This document shows positions 31,205-38,786 of a stretch of 46,703 nt of DNA, one piece after another. The DNA comes from a virus: IMG/VR virus record IMGVR_UViG_3300038566_000026, positions 1 to 46,703 of that record. One strand, written 5' to 3'. Made by a program: the position numbers and the translations under genes. Within the stretch, counting starts at the first letter, position 1, and the number at the start of each line of letters is the position of its first letter. Below the pieces are notes generated by a model. That model was not told the DNA's origin and did not search any database. It saw only the letters and a list, made by a program, of their open reading frames with translations.

Positions 31205-32098
31205 CTATAAATCGTCCTTATGTCGTTCGCCGAGTAACTTACCGAAACGAGGGATACCGTCACGGCTTAACTCTTGATAGCTGAACTTGTATAGGCGACC
31301 ATACAGGTTCTCACGATTGTCCCACATCTCCTTCTTGATAGCATCGGTAAATCCAGGTCCGAACCCTACCTTGAATTGAACGCCATTCCAATCCATAACA
31401 CACGAGCCAGAAGTGTCAGCTGGTACTTGACCGTCTTTGGCTGATGACCGTTTAGCATGGCCGAGTTCGTCACGTTCAAGCTCGTTGGTGTTTGTCATCT
31501 TCTCAATGATTTCAACCAGCGTAGCCTCGTCATCAAAGAACCGCTTAACCTTGAGGAGGATACCCTCTTTAACAGTAGAACGTCCGTGCTTGTATTTACC
31601 TGTAGGATCACGGAGCATAATACCTTCGTAACCTTCGTTGACACACTTGTCCAGGTAGGCTTCCAGTTCTTCTTCATTGTTGATTTGCACTGGCTTGAGT
31701 ATTTCACAGCGTGGATGCCAGTCAAGTTCTTCGTCTTCAAGATACTGCAAACGACCCGCATAGCCGAACGGCTTTTCAGGTTCATCAGGGTCAAACTCAA
31801 CAGCACGATCCCACATATCAAAAACATGGAAGAAGAAATCAGGCTCTCCATCACGTGACATAATAGCAGAGCTGACAGCGTTGAAATCACCCTTAACCAT
31901 AAGCTCACCGTCTAAGCCGTTAAGCCCTGCAAGCTCTTCTTGAACAAACTGGTTAGGGATAGGCTTCATGGTGCGTGACATTGCCACACCTTCAACCATC
32001 AAACAACGAATCCCGTCTAGCTTAGGAGTAGCCAGAACAGGGTATTGGATTTTGTCGTATTCGGCTTTCTTAGCCAGCAAGGGTTGGATGACACTCAT
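31205..32098 (-). CDS. ATP-dependent DNA ligase
   Basis: A 297-residue minimal ligase of the T7 type. Motif I is TPKLDGIRCL with the AMP-accepting Lys26. Motif III is LDGELMV near 93, IIIa is FFFHVFDMWD near 117, motif IV is EGIMLRDPTG near 178 and motif V is LLKVKRFFDDEATLVE near 200. A C-terminal OB domain follows (VMDWNGVQFKVGFGPG). It seals nicks during replication and repair, and would complement the DenV-type glycosylase. It overlaps the zinc-ribbon gene by one base. Confidence 0.95.
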   Translation of the reverse strand: MSVIQPLLAKKAEYDKIQYPVLATPKLDGIRCLMVEGVAMSRTMKPIPNQFVQEELAGLNGLDGELMVKGDFNAVSSAIMSRDGEPDFFFHVFDMWDRAVEFDPDEPEKPFGYAGRLQYLEDEELDWHPRCEILKPVQINNEEELEAYLDKCVNEGYEGIMLRDPTGKYKHGRSTVKEGILLKVKRFFDDEATLVEIIEKMTNTNELERDELGHAKRSSAKDGQVPADTSGSCVMDWNGVQFKVGFGPGFTDAIKKEMWDNRENLYGRLYKFSYQELSRDGIPRFGKLLGERHKDDL

Positions 32099-32355
32099 CA
32101 GTGCAATACTCCTTCAACTTTAATTTCTTGAAGCTCGCCTGGAACCATGTAGTTGGCCTGGATACCGTCAGCTCGGCATTGAAGCTCAAATATAACACAT
32201 TCCTTTCCGTCACGCATGACTATAGGAGGAATGCCAAATTGAATACAAAGCATTATTAGAGCATTAGTTGGCTGAATAGCTTCACCGCAATGAGGGCAAG
32301 TGGTATCAGACTCGTTAACCATATTCGGGCAGTGTGGACACATTACTTCGCTCAT
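32098..32355 (-). CDS. Zinc-ribbon small protein
   Basis: An 85-residue protein (MSEVMCPHC start). Residues 6-24 hold two CxxC knuckles, CPHC and CPHCG, spaced 14 residues apart, forming a zinc ribbon. The remaining 60 residues (ALIMLCIQFGIPPIVMRDGKEC and FELQCRADGIQANYMVPGEL) form a small alpha/beta domain. The start at 32355 follows AAGGTGGA and lies within the end region of the SEC-C gene. A longer GTG start at 32382 is rejected. It is probably a nucleic-acid or protein adaptor. Confidence 0.72.
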   Translation of the reverse strand: MSEVMCPHCPNMVNESDTTCPHCGEAIQPTNALIMLCIQFGIPPIVMRDGKECVIFELQCRADGIQANYMVPGELQEIKVEGVLH

Positions 32356-32357
32356 GA

Positions 32358-32531
32358 CTAATCCACCTTGCTTATACAGCACTTCTTGAACTTCTTACCG
32401 CTACCACAAGGACAAGCCATATTGCGATATTTGTTCTTGACTCTAGAACGCTTATGAGTCTTGTGAGACTGGTTAGGATATGCTTCCTCAACCTGAGGTT
32501 TCTCATGAGCTGTTACTGTTGATTCTTTCAT
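32358..32531 (-). CDS. SEC-C motif mini-protein
   Basis: A 57-residue protein, too short for many gene finders. The C-terminus carries CPCGSGKKFKKCC, a complete SEC-C zinc-binding motif like that at the end of SecA. The N-terminal 35 residues are polar and basic (NQSHKTHKRSRVKNKYRN). It abuts the zinc-ribbon gene and follows a small membrane-protein gene. Phage SEC-C proteins have no settled role. Binding to ribosome, SecB-type partners or nucleic acid is possible. Confidence 0.85.
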   Translation of the reverse strand: MKESTVTAHEKPQVEEAYPNQSHKTHKRSRVKNKYRNMACPCGSGKKFKKCCISKVD

Positions 32532-32539
32532 ATTATCAC

Positions 32540-32752
32540 CTATTTATGATTCCACCATACGCGGATACGAGTTACTGTTAAATGACCAAAGCCATATAGA
32601 CAAATTAGACTTCCCCATGCTACCGAATGCTTGCTATCACCTGCTCCGGTGAGAATCAGTATAGCACCGATGGTAATACATGCCCATGAAACTAGCTTAT
32701 TAAATTTCAGCCGCTTACTTGTCAGTTGAGTTGTTACAATTTGTTCATCCAT
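32540..32752 (-). CDS. Small two-helix inner-membrane protein
   Basis: A 70-residue protein with two hydrophobic helices, about residues 20-40 (LVSWACITIGAILILTGAG) and 45-60 (VAWGSLICLYGFGHLTV), and a basic tail. It lies within the replication-side leftward genes, not the lysis cassette. It may be an early host-membrane factor such as superinfection exclusion, but there is no direct evidence. Confidence 0.7.
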   Translation of the reverse strand: MDEQIVTTQLTSKRLKFNKLVSWACITIGAILILTGAGDSKHSVAWGSLICLYGFGHLTVTRIRVWWNHK

Positions 32753-32753
32753 G

Positions 32754-33299
32754 TTACTTCTCCTGATTAGGGTTTAATATACGATTCCACATCATTGTGA
32801 TGTAGCCAGCCTGAAACTTAGCATCTTCAAGAGCATTGTGACAGCCTTTTCTGTTTGTAGTCTTATTAAAGCCACCACGAGCTGACTCGTACATATCCAA
32901 TACGGTACGGCAATCACGGACGTTCCAAAACTTCCAAGGGATTTCAATACCGAGTTGTCGATAAGCATGTTCAAGACATGAGATGTCAAAAGTTGCACCG
33001 TTACCCCATACCTTACAGTCTTTCGGGAGCCACTCTGCAAGGGCGATTAGAGACTCTTCTAGTTCGTCCAAACCATCAAGAGCAGCGCGAGCCTCTTTAG
33101 ACTGTTTTGACCACCACTCCTGAGTTTCTGGACAGATGAAACGATCCTGGCTTTCCCAGTCGAGTTCCATATAGAAAGTCTCTTTGCTGACTTTGCCGTA
33201 TCGTGGATCAAAGATCACAGCTCCGATAGACACAATAGCCATTTCGGGAACCTTACCCATCGTTTCCAAGTCGATCATTACGTGTCTGAGTTTCTGCAT
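32754..33299 (-). CDS. DEDDh 3'-5' exonuclease (Rv2179c-like)
   Basis: A 181-residue RNase H-fold exonuclease. Motif I is VMIDLETMG (Asp10, Glu12), motif II is VWGNGATFDISCLEHA near 94 and motif III is GCHNALEDAKFQAGYI near 155, with the His of the DEDDh class. The arrangement resembles the Rv2179c-like exoribonuclease group rather than the Pol III epsilon group. It could degrade RNA or DNA ends in replication. The ATG at 33299 lies three bases past the upstream stop; an ATG three codons earlier overlaps that gene. Confidence 0.88.
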   Translation of the reverse strand: MQKLRHVMIDLETMGKVPEMAIVSIGAVIFDPRYGKVSKETFYMELDWESQDRFICPETQEWWSKQSKEARAALDGLDELEESLIALAEWLPKDCKVWGNGATFDISCLEHAYRQLGIEIPWKFWNVRDCRTVLDMYESARGGFNKTTNRKGCHNALEDAKFQAGYITMMWNRILNPNQEK

Positions 33300-33301
33300 G
33301 A

Positions 33302-33679
33302 TTACCACTCCTCATCTTCATCAAATATGTCTTCAAGTATTAAGCCGTAGACCTTCAAAACATTACCGCCTCCAGGTCTGACTATAAACCCACATTCTTC
33401 TAAATACAATTTAAAGTATTTCTTTTTAATCGGTGTTATCTTTAGCTCAGAACAGTAATGTTCGTAAGAAGAAAATAACTTGGCTAAGGTTACGTTGTCA
33501 GAAAGATCTGATTTACATATATGCTGATTGACAAATTTATCTACCGAACTTATATTGTCATAACGCTTACCAACAAGTCTACAGATACCTTTATTGATAT
33601 CGCCTCCTCCCAATTTTATAAGTCTGCTTTCAACTTCGCTATCTATAATGATATCTATATGTTTCACATTAAACCTCAC
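33302..33679 (-). CDS. RHH-like protein with primase C-terminal domain
   Basis: A 125-residue protein. The first 40 residues (IDIIIDSEVESRLIKLGGGD, then NKGICRLVGK) look like a ribbon-helix-helix DNA-binding motif. Residues 46-125 are homologous to the last 90 residues of the primase-helicase encoded upstream. Both have a FV start, a long helical stretch, GFIV-x-PGGGNVLKVYG-type sequence and an acidic end finishing in Trp. It is thus a detached copy of the primase's C-terminal domain attached to a new DNA-binding head. It might target the origin or regulate replication. Confidence 0.75.
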   Translation of the reverse strand: MRFNVKHIDIIIDSEVESRLIKLGGGDINKGICRLVGKRYDNISSVDKFVNQHICKSDLSDNVTLAKLFSSYEHYCSELKITPIKKKYFKLYLEECGFIVRPGGGNVLKVYGLILEDIFDEDEEW

Positions 33680-33956
33680 AACTAATAATTAGAGTTGTTA
33701 GTGTAGTTATTAAATCACAAATTGTAAAGGATTATTCTAACTTTTGTAACCCATAAACTCACCAGTCTAGAGCCAAGTTAGTAGGGTTATTAAATCAGGG
33801 TTAGTTTCAGTATCTTTTATAGCCCCTAATACCTATATACACATTAGAATCACTATATTTACAAAATCTTTTTCTTATACTTATAATAGTACCCTTCAAA
33901 GATAACTAAACTAACTGATAAACAATAACTCTTTAGAACCTAATAACTGCACTAAC
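33680..33956 (-). promoter_or_regulatory. AT-rich non-coding region, candidate regulatory/origin region
   Basis: 277 bases without a supported gene between the primase and its C-terminal-domain paralogue. It contains a twice-repeated GTTATTAAATCA-like word (33705-33716 and 33786-33797). The minus-strand words GTATAAGAAAAA (33880-33869) and TATATAGG (33839-33832) are shared with the portal-gene leader. A CTAGACTGGTGA stretch looks like the primase gene's last codons. It probably carries the promoter for the 33679 gene. An origin role is suggested only by AT-richness and the neighbouring replication genes. Confidence 0.45.
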
Positions 33957-36548
33957 TTACCAGTCTAAGTCCTCTTCCTTCTGTATGAGTTTACCACCAT
34001 AAACCTTGAGCACATTACCACCACCAACCTTTACGATGAAACCTAAGTCAACCAAGTCACGTTTGAAGTGTTGTTTCTTCTTACGCATTTTATCTTCTAT
34101 GTCGTTTTCTTGACACCAGGATTGATAAGTTAGATCGTATAATGTACCGAAGTCACCTGCACAGTCTTTACCATTGGTACTTGTCAAGTTTTCTTTTACG
34201 AACCTAACAACATTGTTCGCATGACCTAGCCATTCTTCCTTGGCAAGTTTGCACGACTCAGGTTCTAAGAAACGACCGCGATTACGCAAGCGTTGAAGAC
34301 CTTCAAGCATAAAGTTTAAAACTCCTGACATTTCTTTAGGGTCTTGGAGTATCTTTAATGGTCTGTCTAAATCCTCAGAACCTGTTTTGTCAAACTGACG
34401 GTTGAATGGAATCACGTTAGCGCGACGGAACATACCGTGTGATAAATCACGTGTAGCTGGGAAACCATTACTGCACATAATAAGATTCCCTGAGTACATA
34501 AAGTTGAAGGCTTCGCTCCCTTTAGGGTTAGCTTCCATCTTTGTATTCTCAGATAACATTTTCATACCAGCGTCTTTCAACAAGTAGTTAGCCGGAAGTT
34601 CCTCAATAATAACGCTGAGCTTTCCAATCAAACTGTTTGCCGCATGATTATAACTTTCGTTAGAACCAAGTGACAATAATTTAACACCAGTCATGAGTTG
34701 GGCGTCTTGCAATATTCCCTCAAGAATCTTAAGGATTGTCGATTTACCGTCACCGCCTGGACCTCTGAATAACCACCAAGATGCGATATTCTTATAAGGT
34801 TGAATCGTATAACCTAGCATCTCACCAACGTGACGAACCATATCATCTGTATCAGGGAAGTTTTCAAATATCTCATGTAGCGTCTGCATAAACAACGGAC
34901 ACTCGGCACTAGGGTCGTAATCAACATTCAAACAATTGAGTAAGTATGAACGATAGTTATGAGGTTTAAGTGTATGACTACCATCACGTTCAAGCCATAA
35001 CTCCCCATTCTTACAATTGATAACACTGTAAGGAAGTTCAGTCCTATGTAGTTTATCTTTTAGGGTTGCTACTGCGATTCTGCTCAACTTGACCGCCTGA
35101 TTAATAAGACTAAGTTCCTGACCGTCAATATCCATCTTTTCTTTTAATGAATATAAGGTTGTTTGAACTAACTTACCCATGAACTCATCCGATAAAGGTA
35201 TCCAGTGAGTATTGCGAAATCCGTAAATCATACCGCTAGGTGGGCATGTAAGATGTTTACCTTTATTGAAACTAACTTCCAATGTTTTGTCAGATATTAG
35301 GCGACCTAAGTCTCTATTGATTTTGGCCTCTAAGTCTTTCATCATTTGATTGATGGTGCTTTTAGAAAGTTTAGTTTTCTTTTGGAGTAAGTCTTTAGCA
35401 CGAGCCGATTCGTAAATGTCTGCATTTTTGATAAGGCGTAAACATTTAGCTATCTCCTCACCGGAAGGTTCGGGCGACATTGCGTTAATTGCTTCTATCG
35501 CTGCACCTTCAACCCCCTCTTCCATTTCGGGGTCGTCGTAAACATCGCTAACATCAATCTCCGCTGCGATACGTTTGGCCTGTTTAAGTAGTTCGGCTTC
35601 TTCTGTATCCTCATCATCAGATTCTAATTCAGGGTGAGTACTAAACTCCAATATAGCCCGAGCGTCGGACATATCTTCACCGTTCTGCTTAAGCTCACGA
35701 ATAAGAGATGCAGCAGTACGTTGGACGCTTTTAGTATCATCTAGTGATTCCCAGCGATTACGGATCTTGTTTTCATCACCTTCAAACTGAGTATCAGACA
35801 ACGACCAATCTAAGAACTCTTCAATACCATCACCAGCCGTAGCATGATGAGCAGCCATCATAATTGGCTCCCATGTATCATTACTATCGTAGTCGTTAAT
35901 ATCAAGCTTGCTTAATATTAAGTCGTAAAGCTGAGTTCCGTTAAACGCACCATAACCCGACTGATAATCTTTATCGGCTAGTTTATCGCGCTTAATAAGG
36001 AACAACAGTTCTTCCGGTACTACAGGGCGAGGAGCTTCGTTTTCCCATACATAGTAATCACCGTCAGGGTGTTTACTACCAGCGGCGACAACATAACCGC
36101 CTTTCTTTTTAAAGTCAACACCAGGAAGGTTATCAACACATTTACGAATCAGCTTATAGTCTACGTCATTTGGTAAGGTACAGTAGATGTGATAACCACC
36201 GCCACCAGTACGGACAACAGGTAATTCCCACATGAGTTCTTCAAAGTCAAAGAAGCCGAACAGTTCAGCTATTAACGCTTCTGAATCAATGTTGTCAACA
36301 TAGTTACGAGGGTCAAGGTCAACTATTAGTTCGTGTTCACCAATGCGATACCCGATATTGTAGCCAGACTCTATCCAGTGTTTTAACTGTTTGGCGTCCT
36401 GCTTATATTCTTTAGTGTTCCAATCATTATGAAGCGGTGTCTTACCACGTTGATCACCCTTAATCATCTTATTCCAAGGATAAAGAGGTATTAACTCGCC
36501 CTGGATGTGATCAGTGTAATGCTTCAATTGTTTTGATTTGTAGTTCAT
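33957..36548 (-). CDS. Bifunctional primase-polymerase / D5-type helicase
   Basis: An 863-residue replication protein. The N-terminal prim-pol domain (residues 10-180) has LIVDLDPRN with the DxD pair, VRTGGGGYHIYC and GGYVVAAGSKHPDG. A linker with PriCT-like and acidic segments follows. The C-terminal SF3 helicase of the P4/D5 type has WLFRGPGGDGKSTILKILEG (Walker A near 580), SVIIEELP (Walker B near 633) and LIMCSNGFPAT (motif C near 673). The last 90 residues form the domain duplicated in the next gene. It follows GGAGG and is second in the leftward early operon, after the HTH gene. Confidence 0.94.
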   Translation of the reverse strand: MNYKSKQLKHYTDHIQGELIPLYPWNKMIKGDQRGKTPLHNDWNTKEYKQDAKQLKHWIESGYNIGYRIGEHELIVDLDPRNYVDNIDSEALIAELFGFFDFEELMWELPVVRTGGGGYHIYCTLPNDVDYKLIRKCVDNLPGVDFKKKGGYVVAAGSKHPDGDYYVWENEAPRPVVPEELLFLIKRDKLADKDYQSGYGAFNGTQLYDLILSKLDINDYDSNDTWEPIMMAAHHATAGDGIEEFLDWSLSDTQFEGDENKIRNRWESLDDTKSVQRTAASLIRELKQNGEDMSDARAILEFSTHPELESDDEDTEEAELLKQAKRIAAEIDVSDVYDDPEMEEGVEGAAIEAINAMSPEPSGEEIAKCLRLIKNADIYESARAKDLLQKKTKLSKSTINQMMKDLEAKINRDLGRLISDKTLEVSFNKGKHLTCPPSGMIYGFRNTHWIPLSDEFMGKLVQTTLYSLKEKMDIDGQELSLINQAVKLSRIAVATLKDKLHRTELPYSVINCKNGELWLERDGSHTLKPHNYRSYLLNCLNVDYDPSAECPLFMQTLHEIFENFPDTDDMVRHVGEMLGYTIQPYKNIASWWLFRGPGGDGKSTILKILEGILQDAQLMTGVKLLSLGSNESYNHAANSLIGKLSVIIEELPANYLLKDAGMKMLSENTKMEANPKGSEAFNFMYSGNLIMCSNGFPATRDLSHGMFRRANVIPFNRQFDKTGSEDLDRPLKILQDPKEMSGVLNFMLEGLQRLRNRGRFLEPESCKLAKEEWLGHANNVVRFVKENLTSTNGKDCAGDFGTLYDLTYQSWCQENDIEDKMRKKKQHFKRDLVDLGFIVKVGGGNVLKVYGGKLIQKEEDLDW

Positions 36549-36559
36549 CCGAACCTCCG

Positions 36560-36793
36560 TTACAGGTCAGGACGTAAGTAATTAGCAGTGAAATGCTCTT
36601 TTAATGTTGGATGTTCCTCAACGAGCTTTGCCCCTGCTTTACTTATACGGCCACGAACTACCCACCCTTGAACGGTGCTGCTTGGTTGCCCTAGCATCTT
36701 GGCTAAATAGTGGTAACTGGTGGCTAAGGTAATAAGCTCCTCCAGATGCTCTTTGTGGAGCTGTTCAAGCTCTTCTTTTGTATGTTTTAACAT
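36560..36793 (-). CDS. Small helix-turn-helix regulator
   Basis: A 77-residue protein. Residues 20-62 (LITLATSYHYLAKMLGQPSS then TVQGWVVRGRISKAGAKLVE) form a Cro/YdaS-like HTH where VQGWVVRGR is the recognition helix. It is the first gene of the leftward unit, directly beside the divergent promoters, so it probably binds there and controls both directions. GGAG lies seven bases before its ATG. With no integrase in view it need not be a lysogeny repressor. Confidence 0.82.
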   Translation of the reverse strand: MLKHTKEELEQLHKEHLEELITLATSYHYLAKMLGQPSSTVQGWVVRGRISKAGAKLVEEHPTLKEHFTANYLRPDL

Positions 36794-36839
36794 TTATGTA
36801 CTCCGGCTTATATAGAGGGTTAAATAAGTAACAGACTCA

Positions 36840-36868
36840 ACTATGCGTCATAAAACACGTTTTGTAAA
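36840..36868 (-). promoter_or_regulatory. Leftward early promoter
   Basis: On the minus strand TTTACA (36868-36863), 17 bases, CATAGT (36845-36840). The predicted transcript starts about 40 bases before the HTH gene. It lies back-to-back with the rightward promoter, the two -35 boxes being 27 bases apart. Confidence 0.65.
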
Positions 36869-36895
36869 GCGTTAAAAATAAAATCGTAAAAAGGG

Positions 36896-36924
36896 TTGCA
36901 AAACAAATCACGCTTAGCTATAGT
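36896..36924 (+). promoter_or_regulatory. Rightward early promoter
   Basis: TTGCAA (36896-36901), 17 bases, TATAGT (36919-36924), the strongest consensus match in the control region. The transcript start would be near 36931. Its leader contains CCAGTTAAACAG, then AAGGAG before the ATG at 36988. The interval 36869-36895 between the divergent -35 boxes is a likely operator site. Confidence 0.8.
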
Positions 36925-36987
36925 GACATCACTGGCATCAAACAGCAAGCCAGTTAAACAGATAACCAACCTATTAAGGAGTCAGTA

Positions 36988-37620
36988 ATGACAAATCAAG
37001 TAACTTATGCAATTGAACTAACACCTGAGAACGCACCGAAGATTGACGCTATTAACCGCATCATCCTAGGTACAGCGTACACCAGCGTTGATAGCAAGGT
37101 TGCAGCTACTGAAATTGAAAAAGAAGCCACGACAGCCTCATCTAAAGCACCAGCCGCCAAAGAGCCAGCCAAAACTGAAACTTCGGGCTTAACCCTGGAT
37201 CAGGTCAAACGTGCTGCTAAGAAGGCTAAATCAGCCCATGATGAAGACTTCGCCAATAGCGTACTGGATAGCTTCGGTGTTAAAGAAGCTTCAACCCTTG
37301 GTCGCCGTATGTCTTCTATTGACGAGTCTGATTATCAGGCAATCGTTGACGCTTGGGCTGCTGGTCCACAAGTAGCTGAACAAGCCAGTGATGAGCCAGA
37401 AGATGATCTGGACGACGGTTTTGACGATGACGACGGCCTAGGCGATGATGAGTCTGAAGTAACGGCTGAAGCTGTTAAGACAGCTCTTAAGGCATACGCT
37501 AAAGAAGTCGGTCGTGACGAAGCTAAAGAAATCATGACTAAACACGGTGCAGCGGCACTAAGTAAAGTTGACGACTGTACTCCGGCTCAGTTGAAGGCAA
37601 TGTTCGCCGAATTGGTTTAA
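36988..37620 (+). CDS. Acidic two-domain protein, first rightward early gene
   Basis: A 210-residue protein. Two related helical units of about 50 residues, one near 68-122 (LTLDQVKRAAKKAKSAHDED...) and one near 157-210 (VTAEAVKTALKAYAKEVGRD...), share the pattern V-K-x-A-x3-A, a middle G, a serine-containing turn and an aromatic end. They are joined by an extremely acidic linker (EPEDDLDDGFDDDDGLGDDE). The N-terminal 35 residues may be a third small domain. Highly expressed acidic phage proteins can mimic DNA or bind ssDNA-binding proteins. No function can be assigned from sequence. Confidence 0.78.
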   Translation: MTNQVTYAIELTPENAPKIDAINRIILGTAYTSVDSKVAATEIEKEATTASSKAPAAKEPAKTETSGLTLDQVKRAAKKAKSAHDEDFANSVLDSFGVKEASTLGRRMSSIDESDYQAIVDAWAAGPQVAEQASDEPEDDLDDGFDDDDGLGDDESEVTAEAVKTALKAYAKEVGRDEAKEIMTKHGAAALSKVDDCTPAQLKAMFAELV

Positions 37621-37627
37621 TACCTTT

Positions 37628-37654
37628 TGTCCTGATGGCTCCGGCTGTCAGGAC
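37628..37654 (+). terminator. Probable terminator after acidic protein gene
   Basis: GTCCTGA/TCAGGAC (7 bp) with a GC-rich 12-base interior is followed by TATTTC. The T-tract is weak and is shared with the left arm of the following 15-bp hairpin. Confidence 0.6.
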
Positions 37655-37698
37655 TATTTCATAAAAGTAATGATTATTCCTTGCTTTTATGAAATAGT
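37653..37698 (+). repeat. Perfect 15-bp inverted repeat overlapping a promoter
   Basis: ACTATTTCATAAAAG (37653-37667) and CTTTTATGAAATAGT (37684-37698) are exact reverse complements with a 16-base loop. The right arm overlaps the -35 and spacer of the promoter at 37681-37709. It could be an operator or a second hairpin. The GC-rich hairpin followed by a 15-bp AT-rich hairpin also occurs at 21517-21577. Confidence 0.9.
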
Positions 37699-37709
37699 TA
37701 GGTAATAAT
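37681..37709 (+). promoter_or_regulatory. GAGTTCA-class promoter
   Basis: TTGCTT (37681-37686), 17 bases, AATAAT (37704-37709), then GAGTTCAAG. It shares GTAATAATGAGTTCAAG with the promoter at 41527. The leader element AACAGTTAAACAGG (37723-37736) provides the Shine-Dalgarno of the next gene. Confidence 0.7.
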
Positions 37710-37745
37710 GAGTTCAAGCTAAAACAGTTAAACAGGAAACCAGTT

Positions 37746-38543
37746 ATGTCTAAGTCAAACCTAGTTCTTATCATCAAAGAATACGTCACTCAAGCCAATA
37801 AGCACTATAGCGATGTTCGTAAACGTGTTATGGAAAAGGCTGCGACAGCTAATAATGACCTTGAACCTACTGTAGATTGTTACGGTCGTCTTCACGCTCC
37901 TTGTGATGGATATCACTGGGAAGATAATATTTATCCTGGTGGGTCTTACTTACCTTTACCTCCTGAATTTTACGAAATGCTTAGTGAATTATCAGGTCGT
38001 GATTGCTTTCCTTCTAGTAATAAATTTAAAGGTCGTACCACTCGTATTAAGTCTAACATATCTGAAGCTAAGGAAATCAGTGAGTCTTGTAAAGATTACG
38101 CCAAAGTCGGAAGCGGTAAAGTTTGGGATGACGGTATTACTTGCTATGTCTATATTGAAACGACTCGTAATAAGCTGACTGAGCTGGTTGAGCTATATAA
38201 GCAAGAACAAGAAGAAATCCGCAAAGCTAAAATAGAAGCTGAGCGTAAAGCTAAGAAAGCTCTTAAAGGCGAAGCTCCTGAAGGTCGTGTTCATGTCAAA
38301 GGTAAAGTCTTAGCTATAAAAGAAGTTCAAGGTAAGAGTTTCAGCTATTACGATAGCGGTATTAGTTATAAAATGCTTGTAGAATTAGAAAATAAATCTA
38401 CAGTATGGGGTTCAATACCTTCTAAAATATACGATGTAGAAGTAGGTCAAAATATTGAATTCACAGCTACATTCTCAAAAGCTGAAAATGACGATACTCA
38501 TGCTTTTTATAAGCGACCAGCTAAAGCTAAATTGTTAAATTAA
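37746..38543 (+). CDS. Phage protein with C-terminal OB-fold-like domain
   Basis: A 265-residue protein. Residues 1-150 have HAPCDGYHWEDNIYPGGSYLPL and no recognised fold. Residues 150-180 are a basic-acidic coiled coil. Residues 180-265 (GRVHVKGKVLAIKEVQGKSF, KMLVELENKSTVWGSIPSKI, GQNIEFTATF and AFYKRPAKAKLL) match a domain common in phage early genes that looks like an OB fold. Nucleic-acid binding is plausible. It is first behind its own promoter (37681). Confidence 0.78.
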   Translation: MSKSNLVLIIKEYVTQANKHYSDVRKRVMEKAATANNDLEPTVDCYGRLHAPCDGYHWEDNIYPGGSYLPLPPEFYEMLSELSGRDCFPSSNKFKGRTTRIKSNISEAKEISESCKDYAKVGSGKVWDDGITCYVYIETTRNKLTELVELYKQEQEEIRKAKIEAERKAKKALKGEAPEGRVHVKGKVLAIKEVQGKSFSYYDSGISYKMLVELENKSTVWGSIPSKIYDVEVGQNIEFTATFSKAENDDTHAFYKRPAKAKLLN

Positions 38544-38570
38544 CTTTAAACAGTGAAACAGGAGAACAGT

Positions 38571-38786
38571 ATGAAAACTTTAACTATCTTAGTAGTCGCG
38601 CTTTTAATGTCAGCGTGTTCATCTAACCCTAACCAACAATTCTTTGACGAAGCTGAATTATTCAACAGAGCTTCCGCCATGTATTGTGACGACAAAGGTG
38701 TTAGAACTTACATGCAAGGTAACAGAGGTATTTTGTTTATCGTGTGTAAAGATGGTACTCGTTTTACAATAAACGGAGGTATCTAA
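38571..38786 (+). CDS. Small lipoprotein
   Basis: A 71-residue protein with a signal peptide and lipobox, MKTLTILVVALLMSACSS (lipidated Cys17; Ser-Ser after it would favour outer-membrane sorting). The mature 55 residues contain two more cysteines (YCDDKGVRTYMQ and FIVCKDGTRFTING), probably a disulphide-linked beta hairpin. The start at 38571 follows AGGAGAACAGT. As an early lipoprotein it is a candidate for superinfection exclusion, inferred only from class and timing. Confidence 0.82.
   Translation: MKTLTILVVALLMSACSSNPNQQFFDEAELFNRASAMYCDDKGVRTYMQGNRGILFIVCKDGTRFTINGGI

Noticed and set aside
33680-33956. Group I intron or decayed primase copy
   Set aside because: Only a short stretch resembles the primase end, and I could not find intron core elements or an endonuclease frame.
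36560-36793. Lysogeny repressor
   Set aside because: The HTH protein is small and there is no integrase, attachment site or partition gene, so a general regulator is the safer call.
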